Below, piece after piece: positions 17,603 through 27,568 of a DNA stretch of 64,000 nt. The position numbers and the translations under genes are program-made. The stretch's first letter is position 1; each line of letters opens with the position of its first letter. The notes under the pieces are model-generated. The model worked only from the letters and a program-made list of their open reading frames with translations. It was not told where the DNA came from and did not search any database. The DNA is from CAVQBP01 sp964448105 (lineage in GTDB: Bacteria; Bacteroidota; Ignavibacteria; Ignavibacteriales; Ignavibacteriaceae). The stretch is from contig CAYUVK010000009.1 in NCBI GenBank assembly GCA_964448105.1, forward strand, positions 1 to 64,000, read 5' to 3'.

Positions 17603-18214
17603 TTAATCCTGCTCAACCGTTTTTAGAATATCTAAAAATTCTGATTCTATTGCCTGACCTTTATTTCTTGCATACCATAGATGAAGTTTTTCATAAAGTT
17701 CCGGACCAACTATTCCTTCAGCTTTCCATTGAAGGAATAATTCCTGTACAACTTTCGGACGCGCGCCCCATCTAAACAACTTGTTCCCATTAATATCAAA
17801 AGCAATTAAAATGGGAATGCTCCTTGTACCGTTTGTTAAAAACTGATCCATTATATCGGGATTAGAATCCCTCAGAATAATTCTGAAGTTTATATTGGGA
17901 TTTTCTTCAGCCATTAAAGCAAGATAGGGTAAATTCTGAGCAGAATCCCCGCACCAATTTTCTGTAATTACCATCCAAGTTTGAGGTTCATTTATCTTTT
18001 TAATTTCTTCCTTTAAATTATCAGAAACTTTATAAGTCTTCATGATTCTTGTACTTCTTTGCAAATTCAATTTTTTTGTTTCGAATTTTTTTCTTGCTTT
18101 TTCATTTAGAGAATCGGGATTTGTTTCCGCAATTTCATTTATAAATTTATTTAAATAGTCCTGGTACTTTATTCCATTTTGATTTAACCGGTCTTCAATA
18201 ATTTTGTAATCCAT
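17603..18214 (-). CDS. thioredoxin-family protein with WCGDS site
   Basis: 203-residue protein, cytoplasmic by lack of a signal. The thioredoxin-like fold is indicated by TWMVITENWCGDSAQNLPYL (beta strand plus active-site helix), INFRIILRDSNPD and the cis-Pro loop GTRSIPILIAFD. The active site is Cys-Gly-Asp-Ser, so the resolving cysteine of the usual CxxC is absent. It matches the Thioredoxin_9-type proteins of Bacteroidota. A one-cysteine site suggests a role other than general disulfide reduction, for example a peroxidase-like or adapter function, but this is unproven. It stands alone between the metallophosphoesterase and cystathionine synthase-like genes. Confidence 0.85.
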   Translation of the reverse strand: MDYKIIEDRLNQNGIKYQDYLNKFINEIAETNPDSLNEKARKKFETKKLNLQRSTRIMKTYKVSDNLKEEIKKINEPQTWMVITENWCGDSAQNLPYLALMAEENPNINFRIILRDSNPDIMDQFLTNGTRSIPILIAFDINGNKLFRWGARPKVVQELFLQWKAEGIVGPELYEKLHLWYARNKGQAIESEFLDILKTVEQD

Positions 18215-18301
18215 TTTTATGTCACCTTAAATTTATTCAGCATTTAAAAAGTTTTAATCGATTATTAGATACAAATAATAAAAAAAGATTCAAATTTAAT
18301 A

Positions 18302-19291
18302 TTAGAAATTATTAAAGGAGATTGAAAAATTATCAATTGTAAAGAATTTTGAAGAGTCTTTATTCAATCCCCTTGCAGTAATTTCAATTCCACCAGGTTT
18401 TACATAGAGAAGTAGATAATTAAAAGGTCTTAGCGTCGGCAAATCAACCAAATCTGTATGAACATTTAAGCCTATTTTAAGTATAACTCTCGGTCCGCCT
18501 CCGCCGCCGGAAACAATAAACATTTTCCCTTTTTCGCGGAATCTTTCATAAGTATGTGCATGACCGGTTATCATAGCCAATGTTTTTTGAGAATTTATAA
18601 AAGGCGGAACGAATGCTTCCTGCACATTTATGTTATCTCCTGTAACTATACTGTTAGTATAGGGTGGATGATGAAGACATACAATAATACCTTTAATTGA
18701 TGGATCAGAATCGTAATGCTTAAGAATGTTTTCAAACCATTTTCTTTCCTTTGACCATGCAGTTTCCGATAAATCATCTCTATTTGAATCCAAAATTATG
18801 AAAGTAATATTACCATATACTTTACTGTACCAATGTAATTTTTGAAATATGGGAAAACATTGTCCGGCATAATTAAGTGCAATAGAATCGTTTCCCCAAT
18901 ATTCGTGGTTTCCCAATACAGGGATAATGGGGATATTTTCATTTTTAACCCGTCTTAAAAGATTCCGGAGATAGTTCCATTCTTTTATATCTGATCCGTC
19001 TGAAACCATATCGCCTAATAAAATTAAAGCTGCAGGATTTTTTAAAGCTATATTTTGAATAATTTTTTTTCGTTCAGGATCATTCTGTTCTCTCCCGATC
19101 ATTAATTCCCAGACTGTTGTACGCTGCAGATCACCGACAATTGCAATCGGGTAATTTTTCTTTTTGGGAATTATTGAATCTTGTGAAGAAAGAGAATTGA
19201 TAGGATTAAGTATTCCGGCAGGTTTTTCACTAAAAGAATTAAAGCCAATAAATGAAAAAAGAAAAAAAAGAAAGAAAAGTTTTTTATTCAT
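18302..19291 (-). CDS. exported calcineurin-like metallophosphoesterase
   Basis: 329 residues beginning with a signal peptide (MNKKLFFLFFLFSFIGFNSFS). The metal-ligand motifs of the calcineurin-like superfamily are in order: AIVGDLQRTT (with Asp-Leu-Gln in place of the more usual Asp-x-His), LILLGDMVSDGSD, VLGNHEYWG, CLHHPPYTNS and MITGHAHTYER. The glycine-rich VSGGGGGPR follows. It is likely a periplasmic or surface phosphatase/phosphodiesterase, similar to purple-acid-phosphatase-like proteins; the substrate is unknown. The missing His in the first motif may alter one metal site. It is monocistronic by spacing. Confidence 0.88.
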   Translation of the reverse strand: MNKKLFFLFFLFSFIGFNSFSEKPAGILNPINSLSSQDSIIPKKKNYPIAIVGDLQRTTVWELMIGREQNDPERKKIIQNIALKNPAALILLGDMVSDGSDIKEWNYLRNLLRRVKNENIPIIPVLGNHEYWGNDSIALNYAGQCFPIFQKLHWYSKVYGNITFIILDSNRDDLSETAWSKERKWFENILKHYDSDPSIKGIIVCLHHPPYTNSIVTGDNINVQEAFVPPFINSQKTLAMITGHAHTYERFREKGKMFIVSGGGGGPRVILKIGLNVHTDLVDLPTLRPFNYLLLYVKPGGIEITARGLNKDSSKFFTIDNFSISFNNF

Positions 19292-19534
19292 TAACCTAAA
19301 ATTAAATAATTTAAGGTTTTTTACAATTAAGAAACTATTATGTTCCTTTGATTAAAAAATCAACAATTTTGAAAAAAATTCTGCAGCAGAAACATTTATA
19401 TTGAAAAAGTAAGTTTTTATTTTATAATTGTAATCAATATCATATATTTTATTTTCAATAAGAAACTTTTTTGTGATGATTTAATTATAAATTGTATTTA
19501 GTATTTAAGAACAATTTGCTGTAATGGAATAAAT

Positions 19535-19924
19535 ATGATTACTGAAACAAAATATTTTACCCCTTCTGAAGCAAAAAAAACTTTGCCTTTAGTAAGAAAA
19601 ATCGTTAAGGATATTCTTGATACAACCAAAGAAATGCGGTTAATCGCCGAGGATGTAGACGGAAAAATTGAATCCAGCAATACATGGAACCAGGTTCAAA
19701 AAATGGTAAGTGAAGTTAATGGTTTTATCCAGGAGCTTGAAGAAATTGGGTGTTTATATAAAGACTGGAATTTTACTATTGGTTTAGTTGATTTTCCTTC
19801 CGTAATTGACGGCAGGGAAGTATATCTTTGCTGGAGAAGCGATGAAGATGATATAAAATTTTATCATGGAATTGAAGAAGGATATACAGGTCGAAAACCT
19901 ATTCCGGATGATTATTTGGAATAA
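19535..19924 (+). CDS. DUF2203 family protein
   Basis: 129-residue soluble protein. The N-terminal helix TKYFTPSEAKKTLPLVRKIV is followed by a helical hairpin. GCLYKDWNFTIGLVDFPSVI and VYLCWRSDEDDIKFYHGIEE are the conserved DUF2203 blocks, with GLVDFP and CWR/GE-like residues. The length fits the family. Function is unknown in the family as far as I know. It is a single plus-strand gene between minus-strand neighbours. Confidence 0.85.
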   Translation: MITETKYFTPSEAKKTLPLVRKIVKDILDTTKEMRLIAEDVDGKIESSNTWNQVQKMVSEVNGFIQELEEIGCLYKDWNFTIGLVDFPSVIDGREVYLCWRSDEDDIKFYHGIEEGYTGRKPIPDDYLE

Positions 19925-20045
19925 TAGTCATTAAATAATTTTTTTAAAAATTGAGCCTATTATTTTTGTCTATTCCACAAAAGTTTTTTTGAACTTAAGT
20001 TTTAATTATTAACAAATTAAAATATTAAGCATTCCCCGGAAAAAA

Positions 20046-22307
20046 TTAAAAACTTTTTATAAATTCATTAAAGTATTTACATTCTTTAAGAGCTTCTTTG
20101 TAAAATTCCGTATTTGAATATTTATCATGCAAAATATAGAAGTACTTCCTGTAATTTAGTTTTGCTTTATCATAATTTTTCCAGTAATTATCACTGCTTA
20201 TTTTGATCTGGCCGCTTCCTAAATCATTATAAAAAGAATTTTGTTCGCATTTGGAAGCCATAAAGCAGCATTTTGCCGCAAATTCTGCATCTTTGGTAAG
20301 ATTCATTGCTTTTAAATAATATTGCTGAGCTTCAGAGCAATCATATAATTCTATATCTTTCCGTTTTTTATATCCCCAATCATCAAAATCTTTATAATAT
20401 GAAACAGCATCCCAGCAATTTCCAAATAAAGTGATATTGTACAAACCATTAGCCATTAAAAAATAATATTGTGCTGCATTTTATTTATCCGATTTAATAA
20501 GACTGTCCAGTTCCAGCATCTTTAAAGCAAAAGATTTTTTTGTATAATCCTTTGGTGTTTTATCCCTTATATCGCAATCGATACAATCTTTTATATGAAT
20601 GACAAACGGATCAGCCTGCAATACATTGCCCCCGTATCCGTGATCAAATGCTTCAAACGCTTTTTTAAAATTATGCTGTCTTAAGTATATGGTTCCTTTA
20701 ATATCATATAATTCTTTTACATTATATTTATAAATGTTTTCCAAGAATTTTTCATATTCGGTCTTTGCCGGTTTTTCTAAAAATCTTATTAAGAGACCAA
20801 TTGGCTCTTCTTTAGGTGAGGAAGTTAAATTATAATTAAAATCGTTATCACCCAAAAGTAAATGCATTCTGAGCATATCTCCTTGCTTGACATAAAGCCT
20901 GGCTAATTTTTGCCTGGCAAAAAGAAAAGCACCTTCATTATTATTTTTTAACCAGATAAGATCTTTTAACAAATATTGCTCAATTTCAGCAGCATCTTTT
21001 ATTTCAAGAATATCATTAATTACTTCAAACAGCTTAATATTTTTAATATTCAAGGAATCATTTTTCGGCCAATTATCTCTTGCATAATAATAATAAGTCG
21101 GGGCCTCATGATTTTCATTATTTAAAGTCATTAAATAACCTGCAGCCAAATACCATATGTACGGATGAAGAGCATTTTTATTATTCGCAATATTTTTAAC
21201 GAATTCTGTTAATTTCCTATTTAAACCTTTATTGATATATTCATTCTCCTGAAGGTAATTTTTATAATTTTTATTATAGTAATCTCTATCGGGCAGTTCT
21301 TCCCTTTCAACTCTATTAACTTCTCTTGAAAGAAGCAGTTCAAGATAAGGAGATTTTGGACTTAGCTGGTAATCTGCTGCATTGCATCAAAGGAAGAGGT
21401 ATTCCCTTGGAATTCGGATAACATTAACAAAGCAGTTTTTTCATCATTATTTTTACATAATTTCAAAGAGGCATTTAAGAGTGAGTCATTAAAACTTACA
21501 TTCAGACTATTTGAAGCTAAAAATCTTCTTTCTGGACAATTATTGAAAATAACCGCAAACAAATAATCGGCATCCGCAATTTTACCTAACTTTCTTAAAG
21601 CTCCGGCTTTTAATGATAATGCCCAGTATTTAACTTGACTTGTTGTATTCAATTTTTCAACTAGTACATCGTATAATTTAATTGCTTCATTAAAATTATT
21701 TGTATAATGAGATAGCCTGGAAAGCATAACGAAGCTTCAAAAAATCATCGTTAACTTCTTTAAATCTTTTTACACCTTCATCTATAAGGCTTAACATTAA
21801 TGAAGTATCTCTCTTGAGAATTTCCCAATAATATCCTTCAACAAGCGGTTCAATTTCTTTTGCATAAATGAAATAATCAAGAGAATGATCGCTTTTATTT
21901 TTAATCCAGAATTTAACCAGCGCGTTATTTTGCCATTTCTTATTAATGAGTGAATCATTATGTGTGAGAATAGCATGTTTTAATTCTACAAGCTCCGCTT
22001 TTTTAGTGGGATAAAGAACTTTTTCAATATCATTTATCTCAACGATGTTGCCAAAATAGTTTTTCCATTCTTTAAGATTGATCTTCTTTTCATCAAAAAA
22101 ACTACTGTCTTTGTAAGGATGGTATAAATAGTCAGATAATAGGAACGGCTCAAGTGAAGGCTGGTTAATTATATCCTCATTAAAAATTGAATAATAATAA
22201 TCACCTTCCCAATCCCAGCCGCAGCTGCTCGTGTTTTTGAAATATAAGAAAGTAAATAATAAACTAATCGAAAATATCAGTAATATCTTCCACGTCTTTT
22301 TTATCAT
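20046..22307 (-). pseudogene. decayed exported TPR-like protein (two frameshifts, one stop)
   Basis: Four frames in a row (22307-21696, 21727-21362, about 21377-20481, then through 20046) form one protein of about 750 residues. It begins with MIKKTWKILLIFSISLLFTF (signal/anchor) and SSCGWDWEGDYYYSIFNED, and continues in helix-rich repeats resembling TPRs. Frame is lost near 21720 (KLRYAFQ to RLSHYTNNFNEAIKLYD). It is lost again near 21376, where one extra T would give QQIYQLSPKSPYLELLLSRE. It is cut by TAA at 20481 (LIKSDK-stop-NAAQYYFLMANG, same frame). I do not recognise a named family. It follows a second broken gene with a 44-bp overlap, so the pair was probably one operon that has decayed. 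Confidence 0.8.
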
Positions 22308-23304
22308 AATTTTTTATAACCTTTTTATTTAAATAATATAAAGAAACAACAAGACTGTCATTTCTGATATAAGGTTCAATAATCTTTGCAGCTAGCTTTG
22401 TAGTTTTAGGAGTAATTTCTTCAATTCTTATAATATCATTTTTATGAATACGGTAATGATTAAGAATATTATCCCGGGTTGCCTTAAAAATCGTATTGTT
22501 CTTTTGTATGAAATATTTATTATCCTTTAAACTGTTTATATTCAAATCATTAATTAACCCTGAAATTTTGTTGTTATGAAAAAGAACTCCCCAGGAAAAT
22601 GCCGGCAAAATAAGATCAAGTTTTAAAGGATACTTGTCAAAGTTTTTTAAATATTTTTTTGCGATATCGGGATTAAAAATTGAATTAGTAGTATTGATAT
22701 TGGAAACCGGGGTCATATTATAAAACATTAATGTTCCTCTATCCGCCGGCGGAACACCTGTAATTTTATAATATTTAATCTGGTGTAATCTTATCGTTGC
22801 GCTTAAAGAGATCTTAGCATTTCTGCATAAAGCTTTTAAATCATTTAAAAGAGCAAAATATTTTGATTTTGTACTTAATGTCCAGTCGCAGTCTATTTGA
22901 ATTGCTTTTATGTTGGCAGTATTTAATGCAAAAGATTCATCTTGAATCCGTTTAAAAATTTTTCCGGCTAAACTTTTAATTAGTGAATCCTGAATATTCA
23001 AAATAGTTTTGTTGGTAATAAATACAACTGGGATTATTTCGATATTACTAATATTTTTTGTAAGAAATCTAAGGCTGCCTATTGGTGCAGGTCCTTTCAA
23101 AACCGGGTTTCAATCCACGTCAAAAAAACGTAAATAGATTTTGTTAATGTTATTATTATTTAACCATTGTTTTTCACTTTGTGAAAGGTTAAAATTTGTT
23201 TCCCAATAGTATATCCCCCTGGAAATCTTATGTGAACTTTCCTTTGAACATCCGGAAAAAATAAGCAGTGTTATGACTATAATTTTTAGATTATTAAGTG
23301 ACAA
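22264..23304 (-). pseudogene. lipoprotein of unknown family with an internal TGA
   Basis: The best start is TTG at 23304, preceded by GGAG at an ideal distance, giving LSLNNLKIIVITLLIFSGCS, a lipoprotein signal with lipobox FSGC. The frame runs KIYLRFFDVD, hits TGA at 23112-23110, then continues in the same frame NPVLKGPAPIGSLRF for about 280 more residues to 22264. The expected residue at the stop is Trp (RFFDVDWNP-like), so a single TGG-to-TGA change explains it. The C-terminal part has blocks such as IKAIQIDCDWT and LILPAFSWGVLF, suggesting a TIM-barrel, glycosidase-like extracellular protein; I cannot name the family. Its end overlaps the next broken gene. Confidence 0.75.
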
Positions 23305-23507
23305 TATTACTCCGCTTAAAAGCTGTCTCGGAGTGGTAAAGCACAAAAATGGTGCCTGCTAAGGAATGTAAATTGTTTTATGATAAATTTTTTAAAAAGC
23401 TAAATAAGAAGGATAAAGCAGCGGAAAATGATAAAGGTATTAATGATTATTATTTATAATTTTTTTAATTAACTAGATTTCCAACATTTCTACATGGCTT
23501 TTTTACA

Positions 23508-23936
23508 TTATTCGCTTTCTAATTTAAAATTTGAGGATGATGAGGCGGTATCACTGGTAAATACATCCTTTACTTTCCAAATTAATTTATATGTCCCATC
23601 AGAATAAGTAGAATCCAGATCGAATTGTGCTTCCAGATTTGTATCGGACATTTTTTCTTTTTCGGATTTATCCACCACTTTGGAAATCAAAGATTTTATT
23701 GTGTCTTTTTTTGGTGTGATTAAATTGATTTCGTAAGCCAGAGAAGCGCTGAACATTCCCTTATCTTCTTTTTGCATGAAGCCCTTTACCCTTGTTGTTG
23801 CATCGACTTCCCAGCTATTCCCAAGATCATATGCAAAAGCAGTTGCATTGTATACCGTTAATTTTACCTCTTCCTTTTTGCTGCATGCATTAAATAAAAT
23901 GACGAATAGAATAAATGTTACAAGTAAATATTTCAT
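23508..23936 (-). CDS. small lipoprotein of unknown function
   Basis: 142 residues. The start MKYLLVTFILFVILFNACSKKEE is a classic lipoprotein signal with lipobox FNAC, so the mature protein is attached to a membrane. The rest is polar and beta-rich (VKLTVYNATAFAYDLGNSW, YSDGTYKLIWKVKDVFTSD) and could form one immunoglobulin-like or beta-sandwich domain. I do not recognise a family. It sits between two decayed reading frames but is itself intact. The base composition is like that of its neighbours. Confidence 0.7.
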   Translation of the reverse strand: MKYLLVTFILFVILFNACSKKEEVKLTVYNATAFAYDLGNSWEVDATTRVKGFMQKEDKGMFSASLAYEINLITPKKDTIKSLISKVVDKSEKEKMSDTNLEAQFDLDSTYSDGTYKLIWKVKDVFTSDTASSSSNFKLESE

Positions 23937-23968
23937 TAAAATTCCTCAAGCCAAATTAAAAATATAGA

Positions 23969-24130
23969 CTATTTCTGTTTTCTAAATCCGTCTGAAAGGA
24001 TTCCTAAAATTACTAATGCTACCGTAAAAATAATTCCGTTAACCGTAAATACAATTATGTTTGCAAGTAATAATATTGCAAGTATTAAGCATATCTCAAT
24101 TCAAATAATAACGGCAGTTTTTTTATTCAC
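23969..24130 (-). pseudogene. small membrane protein frame with internal TGA
   Basis: Reading from GTG at 24130, the frame is VNKKTAVII, a TGA, then IEICLILAILLLANIIVF and GIIFTVALVILGILSDGF to a TAG at 23969. Two hydrophobic helices make this a plausible 53-residue membrane protein with Trp replaced by a stop. It is too short for confident assignment. It could also be chance, since AT-rich DNA often encodes hydrophobic frames. Confidence 0.35.
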
Positions 24131-24184
24131 TTAAAAGAAGTTTTACCGTAGCACAAATAATTATTCTGTGCTACAAATTAAATT

Positions 24185-25273
24185 TTAAGAATGTTTAGCT
24201 TGAAACTCTTTCATAAAATCAACTAGATCTTCAACACCTTTTTTAGGAAAAGCATTGTAAATAGAAGCTCTTAAACCACCGACTGATCTATGACCTTTAA
24301 CGCCGTCAAATCCTGCAGCAGTTGCTTCTGATACAAGCATTTTCTCCAGTTCTTCAGTCTGCAGATTAAAAGTAACATTCATTAAAGAACGGCTGTCTTT
24401 TTCAGCATGTCCTTTATAGAAACCATTGCTTTCATCAATACATTTATACAAGATCTCCGCTTTTTCTTTATTCACTTTTTCCATTACTTCCACTCCACCC
24501 ATATTTTTTATCCATTTAGCAACTAAACCGATAATATAAACACCAAAAGTATTGGGAGTATTATAGAGAGAATTACCTTCAATATGTGTTTTGTAATTCA
24601 ACATAGTAGGTAAAGAATCCTGACTTCTTTCAGTTAAATCTTTTCTTATAATAACAGTTGTAACACCGGAGGGTCCCATATTTTTTTGAGCACCGGCATA
24701 TATTATTCCATATTTATTCACATCTATTTTTTTACTCAAGATATCAGATGATGCATCACAAATAAGCGGAATATTTCCGGTTTCCGGGTCACTTTTCCAT
24801 TGAGTTCCATAAATTGTATTATTAGAGGTAAAATGAACATATGAGGCATCGCTGTCTAATTTTAATTCTTCCTGCTTAGGAATTCTTTTAAAATTCCCCT
24901 CTTCGGTTGTTGCAGCAATATTAACAGTGCCGACCCGCTTTGCTTCTTTAAGTGCTTTTTTAGACCAGCTTCCCGTTATAATATAATCGGCTTTATTTTT
25001 AGGCGGCATTATATTCATAGGAACCATAGAAAACTGCAGGCTTGCACCTCCCTGCAAAAATAATATTTCATAACTATCCGGAACATTTAATAACTTTTTT
25101 AAATTTTCTTTAGCTTCAAGAATTATTTTATCAAATGCCTTGGAGCGATGACTAATTTCCAGTATAGACATTCCAACCCCCGGAAGTGTGAATAGATCTT
25201 TTTGGGCTTCAAGCAATACTTCTTCCGGTAAGATTGCCGGTCCGGCGCTGAAATTATATACTCTTTTTTCCAT
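24185..25273 (-). CDS. serC: phosphoserine aminotransferase
   Basis: 362-residue PLP enzyme that converts 3-phosphohydroxypyruvate and glutamate to phosphoserine in serine synthesis; it can also serve pyridoxine synthesis. It begins MEKRVYNFSAGPAILPEEVL, the family signature. FLQGGASLQFSMVPMN is the PLP phosphate loop. Lys197 in YAGAQKNMGPSGVTTVII is the Schiff-base lysine, and the C-terminal GHRSVGGLRASIYNAFP binds substrate. The length is normal. The DUF1015 gene lies just upstream on the same strand (96 bp gap), an arrangement often seen in Bacteroidota, so co-transcription is possible. Confidence 0.97.
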   Translation of the reverse strand: MEKRVYNFSAGPAILPEEVLLEAQKDLFTLPGVGMSILEISHRSKAFDKIILEAKENLKKLLNVPDSYEILFLQGGASLQFSMVPMNIMPPKNKADYIITGSWSKKALKEAKRVGTVNIAATTEEGNFKRIPKQEELKLDSDASYVHFTSNNTIYGTQWKSDPETGNIPLICDASSDILSKKIDVNKYGIIYAGAQKNMGPSGVTTVIIRKDLTERSQDSLPTMLNYKTHIEGNSLYNTPNTFGVYIIGLVAKWIKNMGGVEVMEKVNKEKAEILYKCIDESNGFYKGHAEKDSRSLMNVTFNLQTEELEKMLVSEATAAGFDGVKGHRSVGGLRASIYNAFPKKGVEDLVDFMKEFQAKHS

Positions 25274-25368
25274 GTATCTTCTCCCTTTTTATAATAGTAT
25301 TAATAAAATATACTCACAATTTATTTTTAATTTAATCTTCAATAGAAAAGAATTAATCTTCTTTTTTC

Positions 25369-26616
25369 TTATATAAAATATACTAATAATCCGTCTCTCA
25401 ATTTTGGTTCAAACCAGGTTGATTTTGGAGGCATTATTTCACCGGCATCCGAAATCTTCATTAGATCCTCAATAGAGACAGGATATAATGAGAAAGCTAC
25501 GGTTGCTTTACCGTTGTTCACGAGTCTTTCCAGTTCTTTTGAGCCTCTTATGCCGCCTATAAAATCTATATTTTTACTTGTCCGCTGATCTTCAATTCCA
25601 AGTATAGGATTAAATAAAAAATCCTGTAATATACTTACATCCAAAGTTCCCGATATGGAATCGGATAAACTAATGCTTGCATTAATTGAATCTCTAATTT
25701 TTAGTTGATACCATTCGTCATCCAGATACATTCCAAAACTTCTTTTTTGTTTTGGTTCTTTCCGATTGCTTTTCTCAACAATAAATTTTTCACTTATTCT
25801 ATTAATAAATTCTTCTTTACTTAAATTATTTAGACTATAAATTATCCTGTTGTAAGGGAGAATCTTTACCTGGTCGGCTGGAAAAATAACAGCAAGAAAG
25901 TAATTGTAATTTTCGGTCCCGGTATGTGACGGATTTGCATCTTTTTTTATTTTCCTTGCACGGCTGGCACTTGCTGCTCTATGATGTCCATCGGCAATAT
26001 ACAAATTTTTAATTTTCGCGAATTCATCCTGTAAAGTTTTATTTAATTTTTCAGGTAAAATCCATACTGTGTGTTTAATTCCATCTTTAGCAGTAAAATC
26101 ATAAACAGGTTCAGACTTTAAAATTGTTTCGTTAACAATATTGTTTATTGCAGCGACTCCTTTATAAGTCAAAAAGACCGTTCCGGTTTGTGCATTTGTT
26201 GTTACTATGTGATTAGTCCGGTCATCTTCTTTTACTTTTCTTGTATTTTCATGTTTTAAAATTACATTATTATCATAATCATCAATTGAAAAAACTGCAG
26301 CAATACCCGCCTGCGAATGCCCGTTCATTTCCAATTTGTATAAATAAAAATGTTTTTCTTTATCAATTATTAATGGTGCTTCTTTTTGTAATCTTTCAAG
26401 GTTTTCTTTTGCTTTTTCATAGACTTTATTCGAATAAATATCGATGCTGTCAGACAGTTCGATTTCTGCCCGTGTAATCCTTAAAAAACTTAGAGGGTTA
26501 CCATTAGCAAATTCTATTGCTTCTTCTTTATCAACTACATCATAAGGTACACTGGCTACTAAATCGGCAGCATTTTTCTCGGGTCTTAGCGCTTTGAATG
26601 GTTTTATAATTGCCAT
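25369..26616 (-). CDS. DUF1015 family protein
   Basis: 415-residue cytoplasmic protein of the DUF1015 family. It starts MAIIKPFKALRPEKNAADLVASVPYDVV, with NPLSFLRITRAEI, HENTRKVKEDDRTNHIVTTN, IADGHHRAASASRARK and FPADQVKILPYNRII, all highly conserved. The GHHR block suggests a catalytic or ligand-binding His-rich site, but no activity is established that I know of. It is encoded upstream of serC; this association suggests a link with serine or related amino-acid metabolism, which is inference from neighbourhood only. Confidence 0.92.
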   Translation of the reverse strand: MAIIKPFKALRPEKNAADLVASVPYDVVDKEEAIEFANGNPLSFLRITRAEIELSDSIDIYSNKVYEKAKENLERLQKEAPLIIDKEKHFYLYKLEMNGHSQAGIAAVFSIDDYDNNVILKHENTRKVKEDDRTNHIVTTNAQTGTVFLTYKGVAAINNIVNETILKSEPVYDFTAKDGIKHTVWILPEKLNKTLQDEFAKIKNLYIADGHHRAASASRARKIKKDANPSHTGTENYNYFLAVIFPADQVKILPYNRIIYSLNNLSKEEFINRISEKFIVEKSNRKEPKQKRSFGMYLDDEWYQLKIRDSINASISLSDSISGTLDVSILQDFLFNPILGIEDQRTSKNIDFIGGIRGSKELERLVNNGKATVAFSLYPVSIEDLMKISDAGEIMPPKSTWFEPKLRDGLLVYFI

Positions 26617-26796
26617 AACTATATCTCATAAAATAAAAAATTACTTTTATTTAAAATCCCAAAAATTCAAACAATAATCCATTGATTAAAAAGTTTTTGC
26701 AAAAATGCGATAATAAAAAATAGAGAAGCAGGTAATATTATTACTTTAATTTTTTTTATTTTTAAACGTTGATTTTAAAAATTTAGGGGTTCGGCA

Positions 26797-27450
26797 ATGT
26801 ATTCATATAGTAAATTTCTCCTTTATATTCTTGCATCTGCTATTCTATTTATGTTTCAAGCTTGTTCTTCTGCTCCAATTAATCTTAGCCTAGCAAAAGA
26901 CGAGGTTATTAATTATCATGAATCCGGTAAATATGATGAAGAAACAAGTGAAGTAGTTAAAAAAGCAATTAATGAATTTAAAAATATAGAGGTAAAAAAG
27001 AACAGCGCTGTTATTTTTGATATTGATGAGACTGCTCTTTCGAGTTATGAATACCGTAAAAAATATGATTTTGGTTATGTTCCGGAAATTTGGGATAAGT
27101 GGGTAAGCGAAGCAAAAGCTCCGGCAATTAAAGCTGTAAAACATTTATATGATTTTTTAATTGCAAAAGGTTTTAAAATAGTCTTTTTAACAGGCAGAAA
27201 AAATTATATGTATAACTCCACATATAAAAATTTAATAAGCGCAGGTTATAACAAATTTGATACTCTTATTGTCAGAGATCCTGATGAATATCAAATAACG
27301 GCTGTTAAATACAAATCGCATAAGAGAAGTGAAATTGTAGAAGATGGGTATAATATTGTCGGGGATGTTGGCGATCAACTAAGTGATCTTACAGGGCCTT
27401 ATCATGGGTTTCAAGTTAAAATTCCTAATTATCAATATATAATTAAATAG
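26797..27450 (+). CDS. HAD-superfamily acid phosphatase lipoprotein (class C / e(P4)-like)
   Basis: 217 residues. The signal ends in the lipobox FMFQACSS with Cys23, so this is an outer- or inner-membrane lipoprotein. HAD motif I is AVIFDIDETALSSYEY (Asp75 nucleophile, Asp77 acid/base). Motif II is IVFLTGRKNY, and motif IV is NIVGDVGDQLSDL. The helical cap WDKWVSEAKAPAIKAV is typical of class C (HAD IIIB) acid phosphatases, which dephosphorylate nucleotides and other monoesters outside the cytoplasm. It stands alone upstream of valS on the same strand. Confidence 0.92.
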   Translation: MYSYSKFLLYILASAILFMFQACSSAPINLSLAKDEVINYHESGKYDEETSEVVKKAINEFKNIEVKKNSAVIFDIDETALSSYEYRKKYDFGYVPEIWDKWVSEAKAPAIKAVKHLYDFLIAKGFKIVFLTGRKNYMYNSTYKNLISAGYNKFDTLIVRDPDEYQITAVKYKSHKRSEIVEDGYNIVGDVGDQLSDLTGPYHGFQVKIPNYQYIIK

Positions 27451-27525
27451 AATTCTGCCGTTCGAGCTTTCATTTAGATATTATAGGTCTTTATCCTGTA
27501 TCTCAGACCTCTCTCAAATTTTTTT

Positions 27526-27533
27526 TATATTTG
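27526..27533 (+). promoter_or_regulatory. candidate Bacteroidota -7 element for valS
   Basis: TATATTTG fits the phylum's TANNTTTG -7 consensus, lying 35 bp upstream of the valS start and followed by CAC. The -33 box is weak: no TTTG is seen 18-20 bp upstream. This is support by motif and position only. Confidence 0.35.
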
Positions 27534-27568
27534 CACTTCAAGTATTTCAGAAATAAAAGCGAACGAAT

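Noticed and set aside
22264..23304. TGA recoded as tryptophan or selenocysteine
   Set aside because: Neighbouring intact genes show normal codon use and the adjacent gene is also decayed, so a nonsense mutation is simpler; no SECIS-like hairpin was identified.
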